Positions 1-8,112 of a DNA stretch of 64,000 nucleotides are shown here, one piece after another (positions within the stretch are counted from its first letter, which is position 1; each line of letters opens with the position of its first letter). The stretch covers positions 186,001 through 250,000 of the forward strand of contig NZ_CP129137.1 in assembly GCF_030406905.1 (NCBI RefSeq), in the 5' to 3' direction. Under the pieces are notes generated by a model. That model searched no databases and was not told the DNA's origin. It saw nothing but the letters and a program-made list of their open reading frames with translations. Position numbers and translations under genes: made by a program. The stretch comes from Streptomyces sp. HUAS CB01. Its GTDB lineage: Bacteria > Actinomycetota > Actinomycetes > Streptomycetales > Streptomycetaceae.

Positions 1-2
1 AC

Positions 3-380
3 ACCGGCGGCGTCGCGTCACTGGGCGACGTCGTCGCAGTCCCGCCCGTACGCAGGGCCCGGGACCACGGACTGCTCAAGGCCACACCCATGTTCACCCG
101 TCTGACGGCGGACGGCGTCCAGTGGTCCGACGGCACCCGGGCCGCGGCGGACACCGTCATCTGGTGCACCGGCTTCAGGCCCGCCCTGTCCCACCTCGCC
201 CCGCTCGGGCTCAGGGGCGCACGCGGCCACATCACCACGTCCGGAACCCGCGCCGCCGACGAGCCGCGAGTCCACCTCCTCGGCTACGGGGACTGGACCG
301 GCCCCGCCTCCGCCACCCTCATCGGAGTCGGCAGGCCCGCACGGGACGCCGCACGCGAGATCGCCGCGCTGGTGACCTGA
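3..380 (+). CDS. arsO: ArsO-type flavin-dependent monooxygenase, 3' end only
   Basis: The reading frame is already open at the left edge, so only about the last 125 residues are present. They contain [20 protein letters not shown], then [19 protein letters not shown] (the ATG/CTGF hinge typical of flavin monooxygenases) and a terminal [16 protein letters not shown] helix. This matches the C-terminal NAD(P)/FAD fold of the ArsO family often found in actinobacterial ars loci. The exact substrate of ArsO is not settled. A second, broken 5' piece of the same family lies at 1860-2205. The arsenic-related genes that follow support the assignment. Confidence 0.75.
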   Translation, partial: TGGVASLGDVVAVPPVRRARDHGLLKATPMFTRLTADGVQWSDGTRAAADTVIWCTGFRPALSHLAPLGLRGARGHITTSGTRAADEPRVHLLGYGDWTGPASATLIGVGRPARDAAREIAALVT

Positions 381-442
381 AGCGTCGCGACAACCGGACG
401 TCGGCTGCGGCACGGACTGTGAAGAGTGGCCCCGAAGCCGAG

Positions 443-799
443 TCAGGACCGGTTCCGGATGACCGGACGTACTCGCCCCGCCACGTTCTCGGGACAGGGG
501 CGCAAGGGCGGCCGGGGTCCAGGACTCTTTGCCCGCGCGCGGACCATCTCGTAGGTGACCAGCACGATCGGGTACGCCCCTTGGCCTTGGTGGCGTCCTC
601 GAACTCCAGGGTCAGGCCTCCTGCCTCGTCCACGACGTCGGCCGCGGCGATGCCGGCTGATGCCGTGGTGGGGGTGGGCTCGACCGGCTCCGAGGCTCCT
701 GTGGACCCGGACGGCGGGGATCTTCAGGCCTACGGCGCAGGCGAGCTCGAAGCAGCCGATCGTTCCTTCATCGCCCGCGCACGGCGGACGCGACCCCAT
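443..799 (-). pseudogene. pstS: Remnant of phosphate-binding protein PstS
   Basis: Three short stretches in different frames line up, in order, with the C-terminal half of actinobacterial PstS: TIGCFELACAVGLKIPAVRV, then a stretch reading roughly EPVEPTPTTASAG...DEAGGLTLEFEDATKAKG, then YPIVLVTYEMV. The piece starts without a proper N-terminus and needs two frameshifts, so it cannot make a working phosphate-binding protein. PstS-like proteins sit in some ars loci because arsenate resembles phosphate; here it is a fossil. Its limits are approximate. Confidence 0.6.
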
Positions 800-889
800 C
801 GGAGCCGGCGGCGGAGTGACCGCCCTTGGCCTGCCACGCCCTTTCCGCCGGGTGGGACAGGCGCTGCTGCGGGGAGATGGCGTTGCGTG

Positions 890-1375
890 TCAGATGACGT
901 GCGGGCTGCGGCGTTCCAGCAGCACGACGTCGCGCCAGACGCCGTGGTGGAGGCCGATGCGTTCACGGAGACCGATGACGCGGAACCCGGCGCGTTCGTG
1001 CAGGGCGAGGCTGGCGGTGTTCTCCGGGAAGATCCCGGACTGGATGGTCCAGACGCCTGCGGCCTCCGTCGAGTCGATGAGGGCTTCGAGGAGCGATGCG
1101 GCAATGCCCCGGCCCCGGGCATCGGGATGGACGTAGACGGAGTGCTCGACGACTCCGGCATACACGCACCGGTCGGAGACCTGGGTGGCCGCGACCCAGC
1201 CGAGCACCGCACCGTTCGCGTCGGCGGCGACGAAGCGGTGCCCCGGCAGTTTCGCGGCGTCGAACTCCGGCCAGTCGGGGGCCGTCGTCTCGAAGGTGGC
1301 ATTGCCCTCGGCGATACCGGCCCGGTAGATCGCCAGGACCTCATCGGCGTGGTCGGCGGTCAGTGGCACGATCAC
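890..1375 (-). CDS. arsN1: GNAT N-acetyltransferase, ArsN1-type
   Basis: A 161-residue GNAT enzyme. It starts with VIVPLTADHADEVLAIYRAG, has the acetyl-CoA loop as DARGRGIAASLLEALI (about residues 85-100), then WTIQSGIFPENTASLALHE and the GFR(V)IGLRERIG segment typical of the phosphinothricin/arsinothricin acetyltransferase family. ArsN1 enzymes acetylate the amino group of arsinothricin or phosphinothricin. I chose the GTG at 1375 because a GGGGGGAG Shine-Dalgarno lies about 5 bases upstream; the frame stays open further upstream across arsR but without homology. It lies just downstream of arsR on the same strand, so it is probably co-transcribed and arsenic-controlled. Phosphinothricin acetyltransferase is the alternative name. 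Confidence 0.8.
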   Translation of the reverse strand: MIVPLTADHADEVLAIYRAGIAEGNATFETTAPDWPEFDAAKLPGHRFVAADANGAVLGWVAATQVSDRCVYAGVVEHSVYVHPDARGRGIAASLLEALIDSTEAAGVWTIQSGIFPENTASLALHERAGFRVIGLRERIGLHHGVWRDVVLLERRSPHVI

Positions 1376-1428
1376 CGGACTCCCCCCTGGGGTCGCACCG
1401 GTCACGGTCCGGCGTGTCCTCGACGTGT

Positions 1429-1800
1429 TCAAGCTGCTGCTGCGGTGGTGAGGAGCTTGCCCATCGCGGCGAGCACCGACGGCTCGACGCGGTAGTAGAC
1501 CCAGGTGCCGCGCCGCTCCGAGCTCAGGAGTCCGGCTTCCTTGAGCTTCTTCAGGTGGTGGGAGACCGTCGGCTGCGAGACGCCGACGTCGGAGATGTCG
1601 CACACGCACGCCTCCCCGCCCTCGTGCGAGGCGATCGAGGAGAACAGCCTCAACCGGACCGGATCGCCGAGCGCCTTGAACATGCGCGCGGCCGTCTCGG
1701 CCTCCTCGGCCGTCATCGGCCGCTCGGTCAGCGGCGGGCAGCACGGCGCCACGCCCTGATCGGCGGGCTCGAGCAGCGGCAGCACCTTCGCGTTCGACAT
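1429..1800 (-). CDS. arsR: ArsR-family metalloregulatory repressor
   Basis: A 123-residue winged-helix repressor of the ArsR/SmtB family. The helix-turn-helix region reads DVGVSQPTVSHHLKKLKEAG (about residues 71-90) followed by the wing ERRGTWVYYRVEP. A CVC motif (Cys65, Cys67) sits next to the DNA-binding helices, as in ArsR proteins that bind As(III) through Cys thiols; an extra CC pair is at residues 20-21. Length is normal. A 32-bp inverted repeat overlaps its start codon and a second copy lies at 2211-2242, so autoregulation and control of the divergent flavoprotein gene are likely. Confidence 0.93.
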   Translation of the reverse strand: MSNAKVLPLLEPADQGVAPCCPPLTERPMTAEEAETAARMFKALGDPVRLRLFSSIASHEGGEACVCDISDVGVSQPTVSHHLKKLKEAGLLSSERRGTWVYYRVEPSVLAAMGKLLTTAAAA

Positions 1801-1824
1801 ACGTCTATGTTGACATACGTCGAA
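1793..1824. promoter_or_regulatory. ArsR operator, inverted repeat at arsR start
   Basis: Half sites TTCGACATACGTC and (on the other strand) TTCGACGTATGTCA face each other across a short TATGT centre. The site covers the arsR start codon. The same architecture recurs at 2211-2242, which supports a real operator. Leaderless or very short-leader transcription of arsR would fit its position. Confidence 0.75.
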
Positions 1825-1859
1825 CCAAACGCCCAGGGGCTGCCCCGTCCTGCCAGTGG

Positions 1860-2205
1860 GAGCGGTACGCGATCCGCCGGGCCGCGCGTGGACGCGGTGA
1901 CGCGGCGGCCGGTGCGGCTCCCCGCGTCCCGACGGTCGGCGTGCCGCACCAGACAGGCGATCACCTCGACTCGGTGCGGGTATCGCTCGGGATCACCGCC
2001 GAGGGCCATTCCGGGCGGAGACTGCACCTCGCCGGGGAGAAGAGGGTGAGGCCGTCGCAGAGGTGCGGCCAGGAGCCCGCCGGCCCCTCGGACGCCTCCG
2101 GCACGACCGGCTTCAGCCCTCTCCCACACAGGGCGTATGCGGCGGCGAGGCCGGACTGACCGCCGCCGATCACGGCGGCATCGACGTGTTCCCTGAACGA
2201 CCCCT
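1860..2205 (-). pseudogene. Broken 5' part of a second ArsO-type monooxygenase
   Basis: Read on the minus strand from about 2205, the DNA encodes HVDAAVIGGGQSGLAAAYAL (a GxGxxG FAD-binding start), then SWPHLCDGLTLFSPAR; a frame change follows to PGMALGGDPERYPHRVEVIA. This is the N-terminal FAD domain of an ArsO-like monooxygenase, frameshifted and cut off before the NADPH domain. It faces the operator at 2211-2242, so it was once divergent from the intact flavoprotein at 2304. Limits are approximate. Confidence 0.7.
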
Positions 2206-2210
2206 CCCAG

Positions 2211-2242
2211 TTCGACGAATGTCTATGTTGACGTTCATCGAA
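2211..2242. promoter_or_regulatory. Second ArsR operator
   Basis: Half sites TTCGACGAATGTC and (other strand) TTCGATGAACGTCA in the same arrangement and with the same TATGT centre as the arsR site at 1793-1824. It lies 62 bases before the ATG of the flavoprotein gene at 2304, where it would control that gene and arsI. Confidence 0.75.
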
Positions 2243-2303
2243 GCAGATGTCATGCTGACGGAACAAGCCATCGACAGATATCGAAACAGCATGGGGAGTC
2301 ATC

Positions 2304-3671
2304 GTGAACGCACCCACCGCCGCTCTGCCCGTCGTGGTGATCGGGGCCGGCCCGATCGGGCTGGCCGCCGCTGCCCACCTCGTCGAACGCGGTCTGGAGC
2401 CCCTGGTCCTGGAGGCCGGAACCAGTGCGGGCAGCGCGGTGCGGGAGTGGGGCCACGTGCGGCTGTTCTCCACCTGGGCCGAGGTCGTGGACCCGGCAGC
2501 CGAGAAGCTCCTGGCCCCCACGGGCTGGGTGAAGCCGGACGGCTCCACCTACCCGACCGGTGGCGACTGGGTACAGCGCTACCTCCAGCCCCTGGCCGAC
2601 GTCCTCGGCGACAGGGTCCGGTTCGGTGCCCGGGTCACCGGTGTCTCCCGGCTCGGCCGCGACCGCGTCGTGGACGCCGACCGCGAACGGCAGCCCTTCA
2701 CCGTGCACCTCGCCCGCGCCGACGGCACCGAGGAGCGGATCACCGCCCGCGCCGTCATCGACGCCTCCGGCACCTGGGCGACTCCCGGCCCCGTCGGCGG
2801 CGACGGCCTGCCCGCCCTCGGCGAGCGCACCGCCGCCGACCGCATCTCCTACCGCGTGCCCGACCTGCGCGACGGCGCCGTACGCGCCCGGTACGCGGGC
2901 AGGCGCATCGCCGTCATCGGCTCCGGCGCCTCGGCCTTCACCGCCCTCGCCCAACTCGCCGACCTCGCCACGGACGCACCGGGTACCCACGCGGTGTGGA
3001 TCCTGCGGCGCGGCATCTCCGGCTCCACCTTCGGCGGCGGAGAAGCCGACCAGCTCCCCGCCCGCGGCGCACTGGGCCTGGCGGCGAAGGCCGCCGTGGA
3101 CGAGGGACACGCCGATGCCGTCACCGGCTTCCGGACCGACGCGATCGAGCGGGACGCCGACGGACGGCTGGTGCTCGTCGCCGAGGACGGCCGCCGCCTG
3201 GAGCCGGTCGACGAGGCCATCGTCCTCACCGGCTTCCGCCCCGACCTCACCTTCCTGACCGAACTGCGACTCGCCCTCGACGAGCGCCTCCAGGCCCCGG
3301 TCGAACTGGCACCGCTGATCGACCCGAACGTCCACTCCTGCGGAACCGTCTACCCCCACGGCGTGGGAGAGCTGTCGCACCCGGAGAAGGACGTCCACCT
3401 CGTCGGCATGAAGTCCTACGGCCGTGCCCCGACGTTCCTCGCCATGACCGGCTACGAGCAGGTCCGCTCCATCGCCGCCGCCCTCGCCGGTGACCACGAG
3501 GCCGCCGCCCGTGTCGAGCTCACCCTCCCCGAGACCGGAGTCTGCGGCGGAGCCGGCCTGTTCGACGAGCCCGAAGCCGCCCAAGCCGGCGGCGACGGCG
3601 GAGGCTGCTGCGCCACACCCGGCACAGTCCGGATCGGTGTCGGCACGCCTGCGGCGTCAGGCGGTTGCTGA
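2304..3671 (+). CDS. FAD/NAD(P)-dependent oxidoreductase of the ars locus
   Basis: A 455-residue flavoprotein with two dinucleotide folds: VVVIGAGPIGLAAAAHLVER at the N-terminus (FAD) and RIAVIGSGASAFTALAQL near residues 200-220 (NAD(P)H). VLTGFRPDL is the usual hinge. It resembles actinobacterial ars-locus flavoproteins (called ArsO or thioredoxin-reductase-like ArsT). The C-terminal tail is unusual: CGG, GGCC and a final GGC, that is, four cysteines plus Gly in the last 45 residues, a possible thiol relay or As(III)-binding tail. It is preceded by an ArsR operator and followed 28 bases later by arsI, so the two form an operon. The true reaction is unknown. Confidence 0.7.
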   Translation: MNAPTAALPVVVIGAGPIGLAAAAHLVERGLEPLVLEAGTSAGSAVREWGHVRLFSTWAEVVDPAAEKLLAPTGWVKPDGSTYPTGGDWVQRYLQPLADVLGDRVRFGARVTGVSRLGRDRVVDADRERQPFTVHLARADGTEERITARAVIDASGTWATPGPVGGDGLPALGERTAADRISYRVPDLRDGAVRARYAGRRIAVIGSGASAFTALAQLADLATDAPGTHAVWILRRGISGSTFGGGEADQLPARGALGLAAKAAVDEGHADAVTGFRTDAIERDADGRLVLVAEDGRRLEPVDEAIVLTGFRPDLTFLTELRLALDERLQAPVELAPLIDPNVHSCGTVYPHGVGELSHPEKDVHLVGMKSYGRAPTFLAMTGYEQVRSIAAALAGDHEAAARVELTLPETGVCGGAGLFDEPEAAQAGGDGGGCCATPGTVRIGVGTPAASGGC

Positions 3672-3698
3672 CCACCCACACGAGCAGGAGGCTCTCTC

Positions 3699-4166
3699 AT
3701 GTCCCGTCTACAGCTTGCCCTCCGTGTCCCCGACCTTGCCGCGTCGGTCGCCTTCTACACCAAGCTCTTCGCCACCGAGCCCGCCAAACTCCGCGACGGG
3801 TACGCCAACTTCGCCGTCGACGATCCCCCGCTCAAGCTCGTCCTCATCGAGGGGGCACCCGGTGAGGCGACCCGCATGGACCACCTCGGCGTCGAGGTCG
3901 ACAGCACCGAGGCGGTACACGCCGCCACCACCCGCCTGGGCGAAGCGGGCCTGGCCACCGAAGAGGAGAACGACACCACCTGTTGCTACGCCCTGCAGGA
4001 CAAGGTCTGGGTTCACGGCCCGGGCCGGGAGCCGTGGGAGGTCTACGTCGTCAAGGGCGACGCCGGCGCCCTGACCAAACAGCAGGGCAGCACCTGTTGC
4101 TCCACGCCCACCGTCGCGCAGGCCGGCGCGCACGAACCGGTCGGCAGCGCCGGCGGCTGCTGCTGA
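3699..4166 (+). CDS. arsI: ArsI/CadI-type C-As lyase (glyoxalase fold)
   Basis: A 155-residue vicinal-oxygen-chelate protein: SRLQLALRVPDLAASVAFYT at the N-terminus, RMDHLGVEV (metal ligand His62) and TTCCYALQDKVWVHGPG with vicinal Cys95-Cys96, then EPWEVYVV with the second acidic metal ligand. The CC pair and the surrounding words are diagnostic of ArsI, a dioxygenase that breaks the C-As bond of trivalent methyl- and aryl-arsenicals. The C-terminal tail carries two more CC pairs (STCCSTP and a final GGCC). A good ribosome site (AGGAGG) precedes the ATG. Co-transcribed with the flavoprotein upstream. Confidence 0.9.
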   Translation: MSRLQLALRVPDLAASVAFYTKLFATEPAKLRDGYANFAVDDPPLKLVLIEGAPGEATRMDHLGVEVDSTEAVHAATTRLGEAGLATEEENDTTCCYALQDKVWVHGPGREPWEVYVVKGDAGALTKQQGSTCCSTPTVAQAGAHEPVGSAGGCC

Positions 4167-4192
4167 CCCGACGATGACCGACGTCCCCGTCG

Positions 4193-4233
4193 GCGAGGCC
4201 GCGACCGGATCGGGGGACCGGTCGCGGCCTCGC
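4193..4233. terminator. Strong hairpin after arsI
   Basis: A perfect 16-bp stem (4193-4208 with 4218-4233; GCGAGGCCGCGACCGG on the left arm) closes a 9-base loop 26 bases past the arsI stop. There is no T run, as is usual in Streptomyces. It should end the ars transcript, which leaves the MFS remnant after it without a promoter of its own. Confidence 0.75.
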
Positions 4234-4740
4234 GCCGCCCTCCCAGCCCTCTGCGCCACCCAGATCACCGGCCGGGGCGTCGTCCCCTGCGCCTTCCCGG
4301 TCCTCAACCCGCCGATCACCGCCCGCCACCGGGTGGTCCGCCGGGCCGACCACGGCCGCGTTCTCCCTGGCCCTGGCCGTCTCCGCGCTCGCCGGCGTAC
4401 GCGTCCACCGCATTCTCGACCCTCGCGGCCCCGCGCACCGTCATGACGAGCGGATCGGTCCTCGCCACCCTGAGCCTCCTGGTCGTCGCGGTCGCGCCGA
4501 AGCAGGCCGTCTTCCAATCCGGTTGGGCCCTGGGCCGGAATCGCCATGGCCCGCACGTTCTGCCGGCCCGCCTTCGCCGCGCTCACCCGCTGGTGGGCAC
4601 CCGAGCACGTCCGCGCCCTGACCGTCGTCACCCTCGCTGCCCTGTCGGCAGCCGCGGCTGCATTCGCCGCCTTCAGCAGGGCAGCACGACGAAGTCCCCG
4701 ACGTGCTGTACGGCCTGACCCTCCGTCGCCCTCCCCGTAG
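4226..4740 (+). pseudogene. Remnant of an MFS efflux transporter
   Basis: Fragments in all three frames read in order as an MFS protein: RAALPALCATQITGRGVV (first transmembrane helix), AAFSLALAVSALAGVRVHRI, then PRTVMTSGSVLATLSLLVVA, then AMARTFCRPAFAALTRWWAP. At least two frameshifts separate them and the C-terminal half is missing. Intact MFS genes of this kind follow arsI in other actinobacterial ars loci; here it is dead. Confidence 0.7.
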
Positions 4741-4836
4741 GCCTGCGGAGGATCCAGGACCTGGGCGCACGTCCCAGCCTTGGGCGGAACTGGCTCTCCA
4801 CCCCGGGGAGGCCCGGCCAACCAGGCCCCTCGCATG

Positions 4837-5033
4837 TTGCCGGTCACCGGCAATGTCGGTCGCAGCGGGGGGCAGCCGCGACACCGAGTGCGTGGAGCAG
4901 GCGCTCGCATTCTGCCGACGGCTGCGGCAGAAGGGTCGTGGCCGTGCCGCCCACCAGTGCGTCCGCAAGGCCCCCGGTCGTGAGGAGTGCCCGACGGCCA
5001 CCCAGCCTTGCCGTGTTTGCCGTCCACCGGCAA
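4837..5033. promoter_or_regulatory. Two copies of a 17-bp palindrome before the PucR gene
   Basis: TTGCCGGTCACCGGCAA at 4837-4853 and TTGCCGTCCACCGGCAA at 5017-5033 are 180 bp apart in the otherwise empty 400-bp stretch before 5141. The second copy lies about 108 bases before the start codon. Repetition plus dyad symmetry suggests binding sites for a dimeric regulator, possibly the PucR-type protein itself. No coding homology was seen in 4741-5140. Confidence 0.5.
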
Positions 5034-5140
5034 TGATTACGTATCCTTGATGGCGGTCCGAGCACGCCGCGGCTTACCGCTTCCTCTGATGTTCGCGTGT
5101 CAGGAACTCGTCACGGACGCACCGAGGAACGGAAAGAGCC

Positions 5141-6202
5141 ATGAGCGAGCCGGAAACGCCGGAGAAGTACCTGAAGGGGTACACCCAGGCCCTGACGAGT
5201 GCCTGCGCCACCGGTCGGCGGCTCACCCGCGACGAGCTGGATTCACTGCGGGGCCAGGGGGAACGGGCGGCGGAGACGGGCATCGGACTGCGTGCTCTGA
5301 TCCGGGCCCACCTTGCCGCCGCGCAGGCCGTGCGCCGCACACTGGCGCCCCCTGCGGCCGAGTACCTCCTCGCCGCCGTCGAACAGGCCGTGGACGCCTT
5401 CGTCGAGGGCCATGAGCGAGCACAGCGCCTCGCGGTACGCCAGGAAGAGGCGGCGCGCCGGGAGTTCATCGACGACCTCCTCTACGGGCGCAGCGATCTG
5501 GGCCGTCTCGCCGAACGTGCCGAACGGTTCGGACTCCTCCTCTCCCGGGCCCACGCGGTCGCCGTGGCGCAGGGCAGCGGCCCGTACGACGACGGTCACC
5601 GCGTCACCCGTAGCGTGGAGACCGCCCTGGTCAGCCGTTTCGGAGACCGTCGCATCCTGCTCACCACGAAGGACGGACGGCTGATCTGCATCGCGCCGGG
5701 CGACCAGTCCGACGTGCTCGACTTCTTCGCCAAGCACGCCGGTGCGGTCACGGGCGGCGGCCGGGTGGCCCTCGGACGTGCCCACCCCGGTGCGGGTGGA
5801 GTCGTCCACTCCTACGAGGAGGCTCTCAACGCACTCGAACTGGCCGGCCGCATGGGTCTGGAGGAACCCGTGCTGCATGCGTCGGATCTCCTGGTCTACC
5901 CGGTACTGACCCGCGATCGGCAGGCCATGGCCGACCTCGTACGCACGGTCCTCGGCCCGCTCAAGGGAGCTCGCGGCGGCGCCCAGCCGCTGATCGAGAC
6001 CCTCACCGTCTACTTCGACACAGGCTGCGTGTCCGCCGAGGCCGCTCGGCGGCTCTCGCTGAGCGTGCGGGCGCTGACCTACCGGCTCGAACGCATCCAC
6101 AAGCTCACCGGCGCAGACCCGGCAGACCCCGTTCATCGCTACACCCTCCAAACGGCCGTCATCGGAGCGCGGCTCCTCGACTGGCCGAACCAGGAAGTCT
6201 GA
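5141..6202 (+). CDS. PucR/CdaR-family transcriptional regulator
   Basis: A 353-residue regulator. The N-terminal 120 residues form an alpha-helical sensory region, the middle (about 110-260) is a GGDEF-like fold as in PucR proteins, and the last 60 residues (LIETLTVYFDTGCVSAEAAR, then LSLSVRALTYRLERIHKLTG) are the HTH_30 domain that binds DNA in this family. PucR/CdaR proteins usually activate nearby catabolic or secondary metabolic genes in response to a small molecule; the ligand cannot be told. ATG with AAAGAG upstream. It stands alone; the next + strand gene is 446 bases away. Confidence 0.8.
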   Translation: MSEPETPEKYLKGYTQALTSACATGRRLTRDELDSLRGQGERAAETGIGLRALIRAHLAAAQAVRRTLAPPAAEYLLAAVEQAVDAFVEGHERAQRLAVRQEEAARREFIDDLLYGRSDLGRLAERAERFGLLLSRAHAVAVAQGSGPYDDGHRVTRSVETALVSRFGDRRILLTTKDGRLICIAPGDQSDVLDFFAKHAGAVTGGGRVALGRAHPGAGGVVHSYEEALNALELAGRMGLEEPVLHASDLLVYPVLTRDRQAMADLVRTVLGPLKGARGGAQPLIETLTVYFDTGCVSAEAARRLSLSVRALTYRLERIHKLTGADPADPVHRYTLQTAVIGARLLDWPNQEV

Positions 6203-6648
6203 ACGACCCGCGCATTCGCCTCGTGCCTTCGGCCTGCTGATCACGACCTTGGCATCCGACGGGGGCCCTGACGGGCGGAATTCCGGCGATCGCGCCGTCC
6301 TGATCACGTCCGTGACGTCGAGCAGATGGATTTCCAGCGCCTCCGGCCGGCCAGGCAGTGCACCCATCAGCTTGCTCGTCGCCGGTTGGACGTTGCGCAG
6401 GCCGATCAAGGCAGCGACGGTGCACGCGGGCGACCGGCCCCATGGAGCACGCGTTGCGGAGCGAGCCGAGCCACCGGCGCCAGGATCGGTGAGAACGCTG
6501 GGATCGAGGCACGGGATGGCTCCGTGGGAGGAGATGCGTGCCCGACCGGGTCCAGCCCCCCATGCCCTGCAGGGGGCACACTGGGTCGGCCGGCAGGTGA
6601 TCCGCGCGCTCTGGCGCGGCCCCTGCCCGTCGCGGTGGGCCACGGGGC
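6203..6648. other. Intergenic stretch, nothing recognised
   Basis: No coding homology or clear repeat was seen between the regulator and the channel gene. A short palindrome around 6568 (TGCCCTGCAGGGGGCA) is the only symmetric element; its meaning is unclear. Confidence 0.4.
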
Positions 6649-7560
6649 ATGCTGGGATTCCTGTTCACCGCGCCCTGGGAGACGCGTATGGGCTGGCTGG
6701 TCTCACTGCTCGGAGCGGGGATGGTCATGATGGCCCTGCGGGACGTGTTCCACACCCTGTGGCACCCGACGCGTCACGGCGGTCTCAGCCGGCACGTCAT
6801 GGCGGGGCTGTGGAGGCTGTCCCAGCGTTTTCCCTTGCGGAGGCAGGCGGCGGGCCTCGCAGGGCCGATCGCGATGGTGGCCGTGGTGGTCATGTGGGCG
6901 GGCGGGGTGGTCGTCGGCTGGGCCCTGATCTACTGGCCCCATATGCCGGACGCCTTCTCCTTCACCGCCGGCCTGGAGCCCGGTGCTCACGACGGGCCGG
7001 TGGACGCGCTCTACGTCTCGCTGGTCACCGTGGCGACTCTCGGCCTCGGCGACATCGCGCCCGCTGAGCCCTGGCTGCGGATCGTCGCCCCGCTCGAGGC
7101 CCTTGTGGGCTTCGTCCTCCTGACCGCCACGGTCTCCTGGATCCTGGAGATCTACCCTGCGTTGACGCGCCGACGAGCTGTGGCCCTGCGGCTGTCCCAG
7201 CTGCAACGCAACGACCCGGCACCGGAGCAGCTGGACTCGGCGCTGGGAGCGGGCATCCTGGACGGCCTCGCCATTCGTCTCGCGGAGATTTCCGCCGACC
7301 TGCTGCAGTACTCCGAGTCCTACTACTTCCACGAGGGGCACGACCAGACCTCCCTCGCAGCGAGCATCCGGTACGCCGCCGATCTGGCAGAGCGCGGCCG
7401 TGGCGCCCAGTGCGCGGAGGTGCGCCTTTCCGCCGCTCTCCTCACCAGCGCCCTCGAGGATCTCGCGGCGGTCCTGGACCAGCGTTTCCTGCACGACGGG
7501 GGCACGACCCGCGACATCTTCCGGGCCTATGCGGAGGATCACGGCAGAAACCGCTTTTGA
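6649..7560 (+). CDS. Two-TM potassium-channel-like membrane protein
   Basis: A 303-residue membrane protein. Hydrophobic segments lie near residues 12-30, 70-95 and 135-165. Between the last two is a pore loop ALYVSLVTVATLGLGDIAP, which aligns with the K+ channel selectivity filter but reads TLGLGD where channels have TVGYGD. The C-terminal 140 residues are cytoplasmic and helical, with no RCK nucleotide-binding motif visible. The family is annotated as ion channel protein in actinobacteria. Start could also be the ATG at 6688. The changed filter makes ion selectivity uncertain. Confidence 0.75.
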   Translation: MLGFLFTAPWETRMGWLVSLLGAGMVMMALRDVFHTLWHPTRHGGLSRHVMAGLWRLSQRFPLRRQAAGLAGPIAMVAVVVMWAGGVVVGWALIYWPHMPDAFSFTAGLEPGAHDGPVDALYVSLVTVATLGLGDIAPAEPWLRIVAPLEALVGFVLLTATVSWILEIYPALTRRRAVALRLSQLQRNDPAPEQLDSALGAGILDGLAIRLAEISADLLQYSESYYFHEGHDQTSLAASIRYAADLAERGRGAQCAEVRLSAALLTSALEDLAAVLDQRFLHDGGTTRDIFRAYAEDHGRNRF

Positions 7561-8112
7561 GCCTCCGGAGGTCGAAGTGTGACAGCACCCCGCTCGACCG
7601 TCACTGCACGGATACGGCAGCCTGACCGACTCAAACTCTGCCGGGTTCCGGAATTCCTCGCCCAACGCACCGCTGTTCCCCGTACTCAGGGCGCCACCCG
7701 CGAACCGCGGAACAGCGATCTCGCTGTTCAGAGAGCCGGAGGTGAAGTCATGATCACTTCTGCGACCACGTTCGGGTTGCGCGCGATGACGTTCGGTAAG
7801 CGAACACGAAGCTCCGGATAACGTTCCGGTCACGCTCACTGGCCCTTTCCATGGTTACTCATCGTTATGTGATTCACCTCACCCAAGGATTCGTAAAGCT
7901 CGTGTTAGAACTGCGCAACTCCGCACTCGGCCTTGCGTCGGGATGCGGAGCGCGCCGGCACCCGTCGGCGCGGCACGACCAGGGCGATCAGGTTCGAGTC
8001 CGCGGACCGAGGCGCCCAGGGTCGCCGATCGGACAACGGCGTTCGCTCCAAGACCGCACACCATCCGGCGCAACGTCCCGTGCGCCGGTCCTGCGCCACG
8101 AGGTAGCCAACT
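7561..8112. promoter_or_regulatory. Long upstream region of the symporter gene with a 20-bp palindrome
   Basis: This 552-base gap includes a perfect inverted repeat GAACAGCGATCTCGCTGTTC (7710-7729) and a locally AT-richer patch (about 7850-7930, with GTTATGTGATTCACC) that probably holds the promoter. A small open frame at 7579-7821 has no recognisable features. I looked for a glycine riboswitch, which precedes some symporters of this family, and did not see its conserved core. Confidence 0.4.

Noticed and set aside
4174..4446. 90-codon open frame after arsI
   Set aside because: It starts inside the terminator hairpin and its similarity to an MFS protein is lost after one helix; it is part of a broken transporter gene.
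7579..7821. Small + strand open frame of 80 codons before the symporter gene
   Set aside because: No family similarity, no good ribosome site, and composition like non-coding DNA; treated as part of the upstream region.
7850..8112. Possible glycine riboswitch ahead of the alanine/glycine symporter
   Set aside because: The conserved aptamer core words could not be found; only an AT-richer promoter-like patch is visible.
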